Shown: positions 25,501 through 33,483 of the stretch, piece by piece | How positions within the stretch are numbered: the first letter of the stretch is position 1 | How the letters are laid out: each line of letters begins with the position of its first letter | Assembly: GCA_013820875.1 (NCBI GenBank) | Contig: JACDHS010000028.1 | Coordinates: 1 to 44,448 of the forward strand | Source: Verrucomicrobiota bacterium | Lineage (GTDB): Bacteria; Verrucomicrobiota; Verrucomicrobiia; Limisphaerales; JACDHS01 | Direction: 5' to 3' | DNA length: 44,448 bases | Made by a program: the position numbers and the translations under genes | The notes under the pieces: generated by a model | What the model was told of the DNA's origin: nothing | Databases searched by the model: none | What the model saw: the letters and a program-made list of their open reading frames with translations, nothing else

Positions 25501-27799
25501 CAAAGCGATCGAAAGCGACTTGCTCTTGCGTTCAGATTTGAAAGACATCGACGCTGCGCTGGAACGCGCCTTGATGTTCCTGCACGAACAACAGGTAATC
25601 ATTCTACAACAAGGGCTTGCCGTTTTCCGTTCGGCCATGACGATTCGGTTGCAGCCGGGGGCCAAAGGCGAACGATACAAATCCAGCGATTACCAACCGT
25701 TGGAACATCACTATCGCGAACGAATTCTTCAGGTCCATGTCATGAGCGAATTCGCCCGGCGCGGAGTCGAAGCGATTAGTGAAGCTCTCCGGCTTGTCCT
25801 CGCTTATTTCACGCTGGACAAGGAAGAGTTTCTTCAAACCTATTTCCGATCCAAACTTCAACTGCTTCAATACGCGACCACTGCGCGTTCTTTCCAGCGC
25901 ATCGTTTCGGACCTTAACAATCCAGCACAGATAAAAATCGTTACCGCGCCAGCCAGCCGCGACATGTTGGTTCTTGCGGGCCCCGGTTCAGGAAAAACAA
26001 AGACTGTGGTGCATCGCTGCGCCTACCTGTTGCGTGTCGAACGCGTTCGCCCGCAAAGCATCCTGATCTGTTGTTTTAATCGCAGTGCCGCACTGGAATT
26101 GCGGCGCAGGTTGGTGGACCTCACTGGGGATGACGCGCGCGGGGTGACTGTGCTGACTTACCACGGATTGGCGATGCGTCTCCTGGGTTATTCCTTTATG
26201 GGAAGAACGAATACGGCTGAAATCAATTTCGACGAGTTGATCAAAGACGCTGTAAAGCTGTTGCGCGGAGAGACAACTCTGCCCGGAATTGAGCCTGACG
26301 ACGCGCGTGACCGTCTGTTGGCCGGGTTTCAACACATCCTGGTGGATGAATATCAGGATATTGACGAACCCCAGTATCAAATGATTAGTGCCATCGCAGG
26401 GCGAACGCTTGATGACGCGGATCTCAAACTGTCCATTCTGGCTGTCGGTGATGACGATCAAAATATCTATTCCTTCCGAGGCGCCAATGTGGAATTCATC
26501 CGCCGCTTTCAAGACGACTACAAAGCCGAAATTTATCCCCTGGTCGAAAACTACCGCTCCACTCGCTACATCATCGAAGCCGCCAATAGCCTGATCAGTG
26601 CGAATTCGGACCGGATGAAAACGGAGCATCCCATTCGTATTGATCGTTACCGGGAGATGTTGCCGGCAGGGGGCGTTTTTGCGCAGAGAGACGATCTCAC
26701 AAGAGGGAAGGTTCAAGTTATCCGGGTGAAAGATGGGGAAGGACAAGCTCGCGCTGTCATCTCTGAAATCCGGCGTCTGAAGCAGATTGGCGTCTCTGAC
26801 CTGTCGCGCATTGCGGTGTTGTCCAGTCATCATCGCGATCTTGCCCAGGTTCGCACATTAGCGGAGCAGGCTGGCGTTCCGATTGTGTGGTATGCGGGGC
26901 AGGGTGGAATACCGCAACTTTACCAGGTGCGCGAGATCTACAGTTTTCTGCAACACCTGGTGGAGAGGAAGAATTTGATGGTCCGTGCTTCCGCGCTGAT
27001 CGACACAGCGGAAAAGCTTCTGGAGAAAGAACCACTGAATCGGTGGCTGCAATTTCTTTGTCGTATAGTGGAAGCCTGGAAAGTGGAGTCTAATGACGCC
27101 GAGCTTCCCGCGCAATTCGCCTTGGAATTTCTGTATGAAACCTGCGCCGAAAGCCGTCGCGATTTAAATTATGGCGAGGGTGTAAGGTTGAGCACCGTGC
27201 ATTCGGCTAAAGGGACAGAATACGATCACGTCTTGCTGACTGGATCGTGGCCGCTGCTTCAACAACCATCCAGACAAGAAGAAGCCCGGCGTGCCTTCTA
27301 TGTTGGAATGACCCGCGCTCGTCAAAGCCTCAGCATATTTGACCGTGCCGATGTCGGTCCATCGTTGCCGCAGTCTTTGAGCGGTCCTTCGATTCTTCAA
27401 CGAGCGTCTGCCGACGATCCTGCAACACCCCCCATAATGTTCCTGAACTACGCAACCCTTGGCATGCAGGATATTCATCTCAGCTTCCCAGGGCGGTTCA
27501 ATCAAGCGCACCCAATCCACGCCGCTCTTTCCTGGTTGCAACCCAATTCAAAGCTGCAAATGCGCGAAGAGAATGGCAGCGTGAGTCTTTTCAACGACAC
27601 CGGCGCGCAGGTTGCCCGACTCTCCCGCAAATCCGAAAGCGCATGGTTGCCGCGACTTGGCTCCATTCGCGAAGTTCGCGTCCTCGCCATGGTGCATCGG
27701 AGCGTCGATCAGGAAACCGTCTCGACCCGTCGTGATCAATACAACGTATCTGAATGGGAAATTCCTATCGTCGAACTCTGCTACGAAGATTCGCTGTAG
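22583..27799 (+). CDS. DnaQ-like exonuclease / RecQ helicase / UvrD helicase fusion
   Basis: A 1738-residue DNA-processing protein. Residues 1-145: DEDD-type 3'-5' exonuclease with Asp23/Glu25 (LDLEVS), Asp76 (GHNLVSHD) and Asp130 (NDPVADA; the usual His is Asn125). A CX4CX2C cluster lies at 265-273. Residues 290-760: RecQ SF2 helicase with Walker A LPTGGGKS near 323, DEAH at 427-430, GFTATA, and the motif VI segment QEAGRAGRDG. Residues 1090-1620: UvrD SF1 helicase with GPGSGKT near 1132, VDEYQDID near 1253, VGDDDQNIYSFRGA, and HSAKGTEYD. An unassigned 110-residue tail follows. The fusion suggests coupled unwinding and trimming in repair, recombination or defence. No accessory partner is certain. 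Confidence 0.92.
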   Translation: MPQTAENQQERLDGLLQHALLLDLEVSHQGKIFKIGAVLGNATLPRSGQSSATLHELSVMGQSANCVLGHNLVSHDLTILRETAANHPLLKLPVIDTLLLSPIAFPENPYHRLIKDYKLVRESVNDPVADARQAAMVFQDEFRSLSGLRQTEPRLFELLHFLLATPDETTPSISKGMELFFGALGGSIPSRTRALELCRELFAEWACNNKPVEELLFQTANSRLSLAYALTWLRVAGTNSVLPPWVRLQHPLTGKLIQWLRESPCDSPACSYCRKVYDAREQLSRFFNWTEFRALPKSPGGGSLQQEIVEAGLRNESMLAILPTGGGKSICFQLPALTRNFRRGVLTLVISPLQALMKDQVEGLIRRTGTPFAAALSGLLTPMERADVLQRVRMGDVALLYISPEQLRNRSFCKAIAQREIGCWVFDEAHCLSKWGHDFRPDYLYAGRFIREFAREQGVEIPAIVGFTATAKRDVKEEIITFFQTETGRDLKLFEGGVERNNLKFQVQSITRHGKLERIHDLLSDRLGQTSGGCAIVFRATRDATEQTAKFLQEKEWSAANFHAGLTPPEKKRIQDEFLAGNTKVICATNAFGMGIDKENVRLVIHADTPGSLENYLQEAGRAGRDGLLAECVLLYDEDDCEKQFRLGSFSELTRRDIAQILRSLRKSARGEKEEIVITAGEILRDEDIQTSLDAQDRNADTKVRAAISWLERSGFLQRDENVTNVFQARLLVRDLHEAEAKMNSLNLSQNEKALWLAILREFINAGIQDSLTVDQLAVLPEFASYAKGGPNSGAKVNPEFISGKILKILGSMAQVGIMKRDLLLSAFVRHKVGDHSRIRFDRVVQLDRKLLDLLITEAPDPEGWLPLSLRLINQRLCDEGFASSTELIRQLLKSLTEDGRGFAGTHGSIEVRYIAQDSYRVRVRRSWSDISALAEKRRRTASVVLDVLFAKIPRDASASAELLIEFSFDELRKAIESDLLLRSDLKDIDAALERALMFLHEQQVIILQQGLAVFRSAMTIRLQPGAKGERYKSSDYQPLEHHYRERILQVHVMSEFARRGVEAISEALRLVLAYFTLDKEEFLQTYFRSKLQLLQYATTARSFQRIVSDLNNPAQIKIVTAPASRDMLVLAGPGSGKTKTVVHRCAYLLRVERVRPQSILICCFNRSAALELRRRLVDLTGDDARGVTVLTYHGLAMRLLGYSFMGRTNTAEINFDELIKDAVKLLRGETTLPGIEPDDARDRLLAGFQHILVDEYQDIDEPQYQMISAIAGRTLDDADLKLSILAVGDDDQNIYSFRGANVEFIRRFQDDYKAEIYPLVENYRSTRYIIEAANSLISANSDRMKTEHPIRIDRYREMLPAGGVFAQRDDLTRGKVQVIRVKDGEGQARAVISEIRRLKQIGVSDLSRIAVLSSHHRDLAQVRTLAEQAGVPIVWYAGQGGIPQLYQVREIYSFLQHLVERKNLMVRASALIDTAEKLLEKEPLNRWLQFLCRIVEAWKVESNDAELPAQFALEFLYETCAESRRDLNYGEGVRLSTVHSAKGTEYDHVLLTGSWPLLQQPSRQEEARRAFYVGMTRARQSLSIFDRADVGPSLPQSLSGPSILQRASADDPATPPIMFLNYATLGMQDIHLSFPGRFNQAHPIHAALSWLQPNSKLQMREENGSVSLFNDTGAQVARLSRKSESAWLPRLGSIREVRVLAMVHRSVDQETVSTRRDQYNVSEWEIPIVELCYEDSL

Positions 27800-27810
27800 G
27801 CGTTAAACAG

Positions 27811-27831
27811 GGAGTAATGGAGTAATGGAGT
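27811..27831. repeat. Short octamer repeat (GGAGTAAT)
   Basis: GGAGTAAT occurs twice and GGAGT a third time, right after the helicase stop. It belongs to the same TGGAGTRR octamer type as the array at 35810-35881. Confidence 0.8.
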
Positions 27832-27925
27832 TTTGGGATCCGAATAGAGACAAATAGCCGCAAGTCCAACGCTTCAACACTTGCGATTGGCGGCTGGAGT
27901 CGCAAACATTCAGCCGTTGACAGCA

Positions 27926-29539
27926 ATGTTGTTCAAACTGATTGGCGGGATCGGATTGTTCCTGCTTGGAATGATTATGCTGACGGATGGGCTGAAGGCC
28001 TTTGCCGGAGACGCCTTGCGCCGCGCCCTCATCCGTTTTACTGGAACACCTCTAAAAGCCTTCGGTTCCGGCGCGCTCGTCACCGCCATGGTTCAGTCTT
28101 CCAGCGCGACGACAGTCACGGTGATCGGGTTTGTCAGCGCCGGTCTTCTCACTTTTCCGCAAGCCGTCGGCGTGGTGTTCGGCGCGAGCCTTGGAACCAC
28201 CGCCACCGGTTGGATCGTTTCGGTGCTGGGACTCAAGGTGAGTCTCGGCTTTTACGCGTTGCCGCTGGTGGGGATTGGCGCATTGCTGAAACTGCTGGCG
28301 CGCGGAAGATGGAAATCCCTGGGACTGGCGCTGGCTGGATTCGGATTGATTTTCGTCGGCATCGAAACGCTCCAGGAGGGAATGGAAAGTTTGTCGGGCA
28401 TTTTCAATCTTTCCAAACTTTCGACCGGCGGCATAGGCGGTTATTTGCTGGCGATGCTGATCGGCATTGTCATGACGGTAATCATGCAGTCATCGAGCGC
28501 CGCAGTCGCCACGACCCTGACGGCACTGCACACCGGGGCAGTCAATTTCGAGCAGGCCGCGTCGCTGGTGATTGGCGCGGCAATAGGAACCACCGTGACG
28601 GGAGCACTGGCCGCAATCGGTGGCAGTGTCCCCGCAAAAAGAACCGCTTTGGCCCATGTCGTGTTTAATCTCGCCACCGGTTTGATCGCCATCCTTCTGC
28701 TGCCGCTTTTATTGTGGAGCATCCGGTTGGGACAGGAACATCTCGGGCTGGATGCCGGGGCAACCAGTCTGGCCGCGTTTCACACCTTGTTCATCGGGAT
28801 GGGGGTGGCTCTCTTTCTGCCTTTCGTGGACCGGTTTTCGGCCTGGATCATAAAACTGCTGCCGGATAAAGGGCCGGTGTTGACGCAGCATTTGGACGAC
28901 ACTCTTCTCAGCGTTCCTGCGGTCGCGCTGGAAGCTACCCGGCGTGCGTTGAGCGAAACGGCGTGTGAGATGTTTGAAATTCTTGGCGACACCCTCAAGA
29001 CGCCGCCTTCCTTCGCGGATGAACATCGCATTGGGCAAGTGCGACAATCGCTCGACGATATCCAACGGTTCTTCGCCAAAATTCCTTCAGTGAACGCGGA
29101 TGTGCCACTGTCTCAGTCGCGCGTTGCCCAGATGCATGCAATTGATCATCTAATGCGGTTGAAATCGCGGCTGCGGACCTCCTCCTCCAAGGTTCACCAT
29201 AGCCCGGCAAACGAAAAACTGCAGCCTGTCATGACGCTTGTGAGGAACATTCTCGATCTCGGACAATCCGGACTTCGCGGGAACGCCGCCGCCGACTGGC
29301 TGGCCGAAGTAGAGAAAAGTGCAACGACACTGGCGGAGATGCGTCGGGACAAACGCTCCGAGGTTCTGCAACAGACTGCTGGAGGTGATTGGGATCCGGC
29401 TGTCGCACTGGAAATCCTGGACAGCATACGATGGTTTGATCGCGTGGGGTATCATAGCTGGCGCATCTGCAATTACCTCAGCGTTGACGGGAAGAAAAAT
29501 GTTGCCCTACCTGAACTGGAAACCGATTCAGGTGAATGA
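27926..29539 (+). CDS. Na+/phosphate cotransporter family protein with PhoU-like tail
   Basis: A 537-residue inner-membrane protein of the NptA/PNaS family. It has two inverted repeats each with the QSSSA signature (MVQSSSATT and IMQSSSAAV) and about eight or nine membrane helices (to about residue 325). The C-terminal 200 residues are helical and PhoU-like, probably cytoplasmic. ATG 27926 gives MLFKLIGGIGLFLLGM, the family start; the upstream 15 codons are doubtful. Phosphate is the likely substrate, though many such proteins are uncharacterised. It stands alone, with repeats on both sides. Confidence 0.88.
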   Translation: MLFKLIGGIGLFLLGMIMLTDGLKAFAGDALRRALIRFTGTPLKAFGSGALVTAMVQSSSATTVTVIGFVSAGLLTFPQAVGVVFGASLGTTATGWIVSVLGLKVSLGFYALPLVGIGALLKLLARGRWKSLGLALAGFGLIFVGIETLQEGMESLSGIFNLSKLSTGGIGGYLLAMLIGIVMTVIMQSSSAAVATTLTALHTGAVNFEQAASLVIGAAIGTTVTGALAAIGGSVPAKRTALAHVVFNLATGLIAILLLPLLLWSIRLGQEHLGLDAGATSLAAFHTLFIGMGVALFLPFVDRFSAWIIKLLPDKGPVLTQHLDDTLLSVPAVALEATRRALSETACEMFEILGDTLKTPPSFADEHRIGQVRQSLDDIQRFFAKIPSVNADVPLSQSRVAQMHAIDHLMRLKSRLRTSSSKVHHSPANEKLQPVMTLVRNILDLGQSGLRGNAAADWLAEVEKSATTLAEMRRDKRSEVLQQTAGGDWDPAVALEILDSIRWFDRVGYHSWRICNYLSVDGKKNVALPELETDSGE

Positions 29540-29602
29540 ATCCGGCTAGCTGGGCGTGCGCTGGTTCGAAGTAGTTTTGTGTAAGGGATTTTCGACACCC
29601 AA

Positions 29603-29917
29603 CAAACCTTGCTGAAGGTCAAAAAAGCCTTTTTGCGACCCCCGCAAGGGTTGCGGACAGTCGAAAAAGCAATTTTGGGGAGTGCGCAAAGGTTGCTGAT
29701 AGTCAAAAAACGCTTTTCCGACACCCAACACACCTTGCGAAGAGTCAAAAAAGGCTTTTGGAGATCCTCGCAAGGTTTGCGGACAGTCAAAAAAGCAATT
29801 TTGAGGAGTGCGCAAAGGTTGCTGACAGTCAAAAAACCCTTTTTTGATACCCAACAACCTTTGCTGACTCCCCAAAAACCCTTTTTTGCCGGTGCGCAAA
29901 CCCTCACGAGAGCTTAA
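29603..29917. repeat. 42-bp tandem array with 126-bp higher-order period
   Basis: Units start at 29603, 29645, 29687, 29729, 29771, 29813 and 29855, with a partial unit at 29897. Units three apart resemble each other most (29645 with 29771, 29687 with 29813), giving a 126-bp higher-order repeat. The consensus includes GGTTGC, GACAGTCAAAAAA and a CTTTT run. Three frames are open through it with 14-residue repeats, two on the minus strand, so an encoded repeat protein cannot be picked out. Confidence 0.93.
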
Positions 29918-29928
29918 AAAACCTTACC

Positions 29929-29969
29929 AAAAAAAGAACCGGTTCTGCATCACCAGATGCAAAACCGGT
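29929..29969 (-). terminator. Leftward terminator
   Basis: ACCGGTTCTGCATC (29938-29951) pairs with GATGCAAAACCGGT (29956-29969) with one mismatch and an ACCA loop. On the minus strand the stem is followed by TTCTTTTTTTGG. It would end leftward transcription, perhaps read-through from the beta-propeller gene at 30453. Confidence 0.75.
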
Positions 29970-30119
29970 CTATATCCCCCCAAACAACGTGAAGACCTTA
30001 AAACCAGAGTGGATTTCACGCAATCCGTGAAACCCTGAAAGAGGTGCTGTCATTGCTGTTCTCCCCATGTGTCCTGTCAGGGATTAATCGATCCAAACGA
30101 AGAGGTAACTTCCGTTGAC

Positions 30120-30380
30120 ATGTTCTCGCGTAAGGAAGTATCTTTGATTAATCCCCTTAGAGAGCACCTCATGTTTATGAATGAAGGTGACAAGAAGAAG
30201 AAGCCCCGCATTATCGAGGGTTACGGAATCGTTGATTACCTTCCTGAGCCGTTCGTTACAGTATTAGTGCATGCTGAAACGCATACTTGCCAGGCATACG
30301 TGGATAAGATCGGAATTTGGCGCAGCCCGTTCAACGACAAACCGATCACCTCTAGAGTCGTTTCTTGGGAACCAATTTGA
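30120..30380 (+). CDS. Hypothetical protein, 86 residues
   Basis: A short charged protein with no membrane helix and no family I recognise; it contains a lysine run (GDKKKKPRI) and a C-terminal half with beta-strand character (FVTVLVHAETHTCQAYVD). The start is uncertain: ATG 30120 or GTG 30069 (103 residues). No ribosome binding site is clear. It runs toward the convergent beta-propeller gene. Confidence 0.4.
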   Translation: MFSRKEVSLINPLREHLMFMNEGDKKKKPRIIEGYGIVDYLPEPFVTVLVHAETHTCQAYVDKIGIWRSPFNDKPITSRVVSWEPI

Positions 30381-30452
30381 TCCTGATCCGGCAGTTCAAA
30401 GACTCCTAATCTGCGCGCAGGCGAGCGGCAACTCCCCCATCGAAGCATCAAT

Positions 30453-31700
30453 TTACTTCGCCCGCACATCCAGGCAGACAATTTCGTCCAGGTTGCGAAG
30501 GTAAATCATCCCGTTGGCGAGAACCGGTAGTGCCCATGTGTCACCTTTGGTATCGCGCGGCAGGTCTTTGCGCACTTCAACGGGTTGAGCGCGGGATATT
30601 TCTTCAAAATCGGCCGGGGTTGCTTCGGCGGTTGCGAGTTGGCCTTTGTCGCCGTAGATGATTAATTTTCCATCGGCGACTATCACTGACCCGGTGCCGA
30701 AACCTTCGTGCTCCCATTTTTCTTCGCCAGTTTTGAAATCGAGGCACTTCAGAAAACCGCGCCCGGCCTGGCCGTCGAATCCATACAGGAATCCATCCCA
30801 GAGCACGGAGGAGTTGACCTGGTTTTTCATCTTTTTATTGCGCCAAAGCTCCACGGGCGGAGCTTTGCTGAAGTCGTAAAGGGCGCAACCGACACCGTAT
30901 CCGGAAGAGATAAAAATGGTGTTGCCATGGATGATCGGCGTGGCGGCATTCACGTCATAACTGGTTTTCCACGGAATCCGCCAGAGTTCGGCTCCGTCTT
31001 TGAGTGATCGGGCCACGAGAGTTTTGGCGGTAAAAATGGCGATCGCTGGCTGACCCTTGTGCGTGAAGCTCACTGGGGAGGAATAGCCGGCTTCGTCATC
31101 GCCGACTTTCCAGATTTCTTTGCCGGAGTTTTTTTCGAAGGCGACTGTGGAAGCGCCGGGAGCGCCGGTTTCAGCGATCACTATGTTTTCGACGACAAGC
31201 GGGGAGGTTGAGAATCCCCATTGCGGCGGTTTGGCGTTGTAATCCGCCTGATAATCCTTCTGCCAAATCACATTGCCGTTGTTTGCATCGAGGCAGAACA
31301 GGTGACCTTCACGGCTGACGGAATAAACGAATTTCCCGTGAACCGTGGGTGTGCCGCGCGGACCAGGATAACCGTTGGGATCCTTGGCGGGGCAGGGGTA
31401 GGAATGTTTCCAGATTTGTTTGCCGGTTTGCGCGTCAAAACAGAAGACGTGATCGGTGTCGGCAGTGTTGCCCATGACATACACTTTGCCGTTAGCCACT
31501 GCCATGGAACCGTAGCCTACGCCGATTTCAGCCCGCCATAACTTCGCAGGACCGGATGCCGGCCATTCTGCTGACCAATTCTTGTCCCGTGAAACACCGT
31601 CGCGATTCGGACCTCGCCATTGTGGCCAATCCGTTGCGCATGCCGGGCGTGGGACAGATAGAAATAAAACTGTTCCGAGCAGAAAGGCCGCGAGTTTCAT
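30453..31700 (-). CDS. Secreted PQQ-type beta-propeller protein
   Basis: A 415-residue exported protein from ATG 31700; residues 1-23 are a signal peptide ending ACA. The mature start DWPQWRGPNRDGVS is the hallmark of this Verrucomicrobia/Planctomycetes family. Repeated blades with GKxxW and VxCLDAxxGxxxW strands fill the rest (for example FCFDAQTGKQIWKHSY, FCLDANNGNVIWQKDY, KCLDFKTGEEKWE). No dehydrogenase residues or PQQ ligands are evident, so it is a propeller scaffold more than a proven enzyme. It is transcribed leftward, alone. Confidence 0.85.
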   Translation of the reverse strand: MKLAAFLLGTVLFLSVPRPACATDWPQWRGPNRDGVSRDKNWSAEWPASGPAKLWRAEIGVGYGSMAVANGKVYVMGNTADTDHVFCFDAQTGKQIWKHSYPCPAKDPNGYPGPRGTPTVHGKFVYSVSREGHLFCLDANNGNVIWQKDYQADYNAKPPQWGFSTSPLVVENIVIAETGAPGASTVAFEKNSGKEIWKVGDDEAGYSSPVSFTHKGQPAIAIFTAKTLVARSLKDGAELWRIPWKTSYDVNAATPIIHGNTIFISSGYGVGCALYDFSKAPPVELWRNKKMKNQVNSSVLWDGFLYGFDGQAGRGFLKCLDFKTGEEKWEHEGFGTGSVIVADGKLIIYGDKGQLATAEATPADFEEISRAQPVEVRKDLPRDTKGDTWALPVLANGMIYLRNLDEIVCLDVRAK

Positions 31701-31784
31701 ATAACGGAAAAAGTTGCAGCACCCGCCAGGTGTGTCAATGACAGGAGTGCCCGTGCGGACCATCAGCTCGACAGCACCCCGAAT

Positions 31785-31997
31785 CTACGATCTGGCATCG
31801 GCCATTTTGCGCTTCGAACTCTTCATCATAGCCTGATCTTTTGAAGTGATTTTACGGCCTTTTTGTTCCTTCATTCCGTTCTCTCGCAATTCGTGCTCAG
31901 CGCGAAGCCAGTGTTCCTGCTCACAACCTTCCGGTTTGCCTTCACGTTCCCAAATTTCGTAAGCACGCTGTGAAATCTCTTGGTAGGTAATTCTCAT
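31785..31997 (-). CDS. DUF2934 family protein
   Basis: A 70-residue cytoplasmic protein. Residues 8-34 match DUF2934: ISQRAYEIWEREGKPEGCEQ, then HWLRAEHEL. The family's function is unknown; it is common beside stress genes in Planctomycetes, Verrucomicrobia and Proteobacteria, and here a stress/envelope cluster lies just upstream. A perfect palindrome (32035-32050) sits about 40 bases upstream of the ATG. Confidence 0.85.
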   Translation of the reverse strand: MRITYQEISQRAYEIWEREGKPEGCEQEHWLRAEHELRENGMKEQKGRKITSKDQAMMKSSKRKMADARS

Positions 31998-32034
31998 CGC
32001 TGAATAAAATGAAACGTGAACCTGTTATTGTCTC

Positions 32035-32050
32035 TAAGGGGCACCCCTTA
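32035..32050. promoter_or_regulatory. Palindrome upstream of the DUF2934 gene
   Basis: TAAGGGG-CA-CCCCTTA, a perfect 7-bp inverted repeat 38 bases upstream of the ATG at 31997. Position and symmetry suit an operator, but no regulator is identified; chance or a small hairpin is possible. Confidence 0.3.
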
Positions 32051-32092
32051 AATTTAGGTCGGGGCTGTCTCTGATTATCGTTTTCCTACAAG

Positions 32093-32128
32093 GAAAAATA
32101 AAACAGCGCCGACACTTATCGGCGCTGT
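32093..32128 (-). terminator. Terminator of the outer-membrane barrel gene
   Basis: ACAGCGCCGA (32103-32112) pairs perfectly with TCGGCGCTGT (32119-32128). On the minus strand the stem is followed by TTTATTTTTC. It lies 27 bases past the stop of the leftward gene. Confidence 0.88.
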
Positions 32129-32155
32129 GTGAAAGGACTCTGATGGAGTTCGGTC

Positions 32156-32719
32156 CTAGAACGCGAAACGCAGGCCGCTGCGGATCAGCGAGTAATCATT
32201 GGAATCTTCACCCCACGCATATCGGCCATCGATAAAGATGCCGGTGTTCGGGTTGAAGCGGAACTCGAAACCCACGCCAGCATGCAATGACCATGCGTCC
32301 GTCGGGTCGAATATCCTGCCGCCGCCACCCAGGATGTAAGGAGCAAAACCGCTCTCTGCAATCGGGAAGCGGGCAATGGCGCTGAGGCTTGCATTGTCAA
32401 TGAAAGCCCCTCGATTATTGTGGATTGAGGTATCCACCCCGATGCCGATATTGCGGGTGAAGAAGTAGTTCAATCCGATTCCTCCACCCCAGCGACCGCC
32501 TTTAGGTTGATCGAAAAAATCATCCTCATTCTGGGAGTTGCGATGATAGCTGCCAAAGACGTCAAAGCTGAACTCATTGGCGCGATAAAAATCGCCCTCC
32601 CGGTCGTAGGCGAAGCGTTCGGCAAAGGTTGTTCTGGTGGTTGTGGTGGTGGTCTGGGCCATAGTCATGCCTGTGGCCAGGATCAGTGCTGTTGCGGTGA
32701 GAACCGCTGTGATTTTCAT
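32156..32719 (-). CDS. Outer-membrane beta-barrel protein
   Basis: A 187-residue protein from ATG 32719, preceded by a good ribosome binding site (GGAGGA eleven bases upstream). Residues 1-21 are a signal peptide ending MAQ. The rest alternates aromatic and hydrophobic residues (FDVFGSYHRN, GGIGLNYFFTRNIGIGVDTS, AGVGFEFRFNPNTGIFIDG) and ends GLRFAF, with a terminal Phe as in membrane-inserted barrels. It resembles the eight-strand OmpA/OmpX-type porin-like family. The substrate is unknown. It has its own terminator. Confidence 0.8.
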   Translation of the reverse strand: MKITAVLTATALILATGMTMAQTTTTTTRTTFAERFAYDREGDFYRANEFSFDVFGSYHRNSQNEDDFFDQPKGGRWGGGIGLNYFFTRNIGIGVDTSIHNNRGAFIDNASLSAIARFPIAESGFAPYILGGGGRIFDPTDAWSLHAGVGFEFRFNPNTGIFIDGRYAWGEDSNDYSLIRSGLRFAF

Positions 32720-32880
32720 AATTTCATTTCCTCCGGTTTTTAGGTTGCTGGCTCCGGTCGTCCGAAGCCATTTCAGTGTCAACCGTACCAAACTCCATCA
32801 AACGCTGACATTCAATCGGGGAATATCCGTATTTTTGTTTACGGCTTTACTCTACCGTCGTTCTCTCATCCGGTCCGATG

Positions 32881-32914
32881 AAGAAATAAAAGAGGCGGAC
32901 TGTTTAAGTCCGCC
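32881..32914 (-). terminator. Terminator of the SRPBCC gene
   Basis: GGCGGACT (32894-32901) pairs perfectly with AGTCCGCC (32907-32914) around GTTTA. Read leftward, a CTCTTTTATTTC tract follows. It lies 37 bases after the SRPBCC stop. A weaker T-rich stretch on the other side could make it bidirectional. Confidence 0.8.
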
Positions 32915-32950
32915 CCTTGTGTTTTTCAGTTCGGCGAACGTGTTCGCACT

Positions 32951-33478
32951 TCAGTGCAATCGTTTGCTCCGTGGCTCGGTTGCAATTTCTGCGGCGGTCT
33001 TCAGCCGGTCGGCGCCGGATTCTTTACCGCCGTGAATTTCTCCACGCCAACCGCCGGTTTCAGCGCCGCGTTGTTCGATGAATTCCTTGAAGCGCTTTAA
33101 ATCGCCTTCCACTTTTCCAGACGCGACACCCAAAGCGCCGCCCACTTTCTCGGTGGCGCTTTCCGGCTCATAATTAAGGTTTAATAGGACTTTGGTGGTA
33201 TTGGCATCCACTGCCTCGAAGCGTACCGTGCCCGAATTGCTGGCGCCTGCAATACTGCGCCAGGAGATGATTTTGTCAGGCGTCTGCTCGACGATTTCGG
33301 AATCCCATTCCTTGGTTTTTCCGGCGACGGTTGCTTTCCAGTGCAGCCGCACGTTGTCCAGTTGCTGCACCTGGTCAATCCCATCCATGAATCGTGGAAA
33401 TTCTTCGAATTGGGTCCATTGATTGTAAACGGCGCGAATCGGGGCGTTGACGTCAATTGATTTTTCAATGGTTTCCAT
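32951..33478 (-). CDS. SRPBCC (START-like) family protein
   Basis: A 175-residue cytoplasmic protein. Residues 1-145 form the polyketide-cyclase/START fold: ETIEKSIDVNAPIRAVYNQW at the start, FEEFPRFMDGI, KEWDSEIVEQTPDKIISWRS, and a long C-terminal helix (EGDLKRFKEFIEQRG). This subgroup commonly sits in stress clusters. The last 30 residues are charged and look disordered. ATG 33478 is used; a TTG nine bases upstream overlaps the DUF4142 stop. It is the second gene of a likely two-gene operon. Confidence 0.85.
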   Translation of the reverse strand: METIEKSIDVNAPIRAVYNQWTQFEEFPRFMDGIDQVQQLDNVRLHWKATVAGKTKEWDSEIVEQTPDKIISWRSIAGASNSGTVRFEAVDANTTKVLLNLNYEPESATEKVGGALGVASGKVEGDLKRFKEFIEQRGAETGGWRGEIHGGKESGADRLKTAAEIATEPRSKRLH

Positions 33479-33483
33479 AGCGA

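Larger units (their letters stand above)
29540..30068. other. Gene-free gap with 42-bp array and hairpin
   Basis: This 529-base gap contains the 42-bp array, a terminator-like hairpin, and an AT-rich tail before the small gene at 30120. Frames are open on both strands through the array because 42 is a multiple of three. I see no gene in it. Confidence 0.6.

Noticed and set aside
29546-29917. Repeat proteins with 14-residue units on either strand
   Set aside because: Three frames stay open, two of them on the minus strand, because the unit is 42 bp and lacks stops; none has a ribosome binding site, and none stands out as coding.
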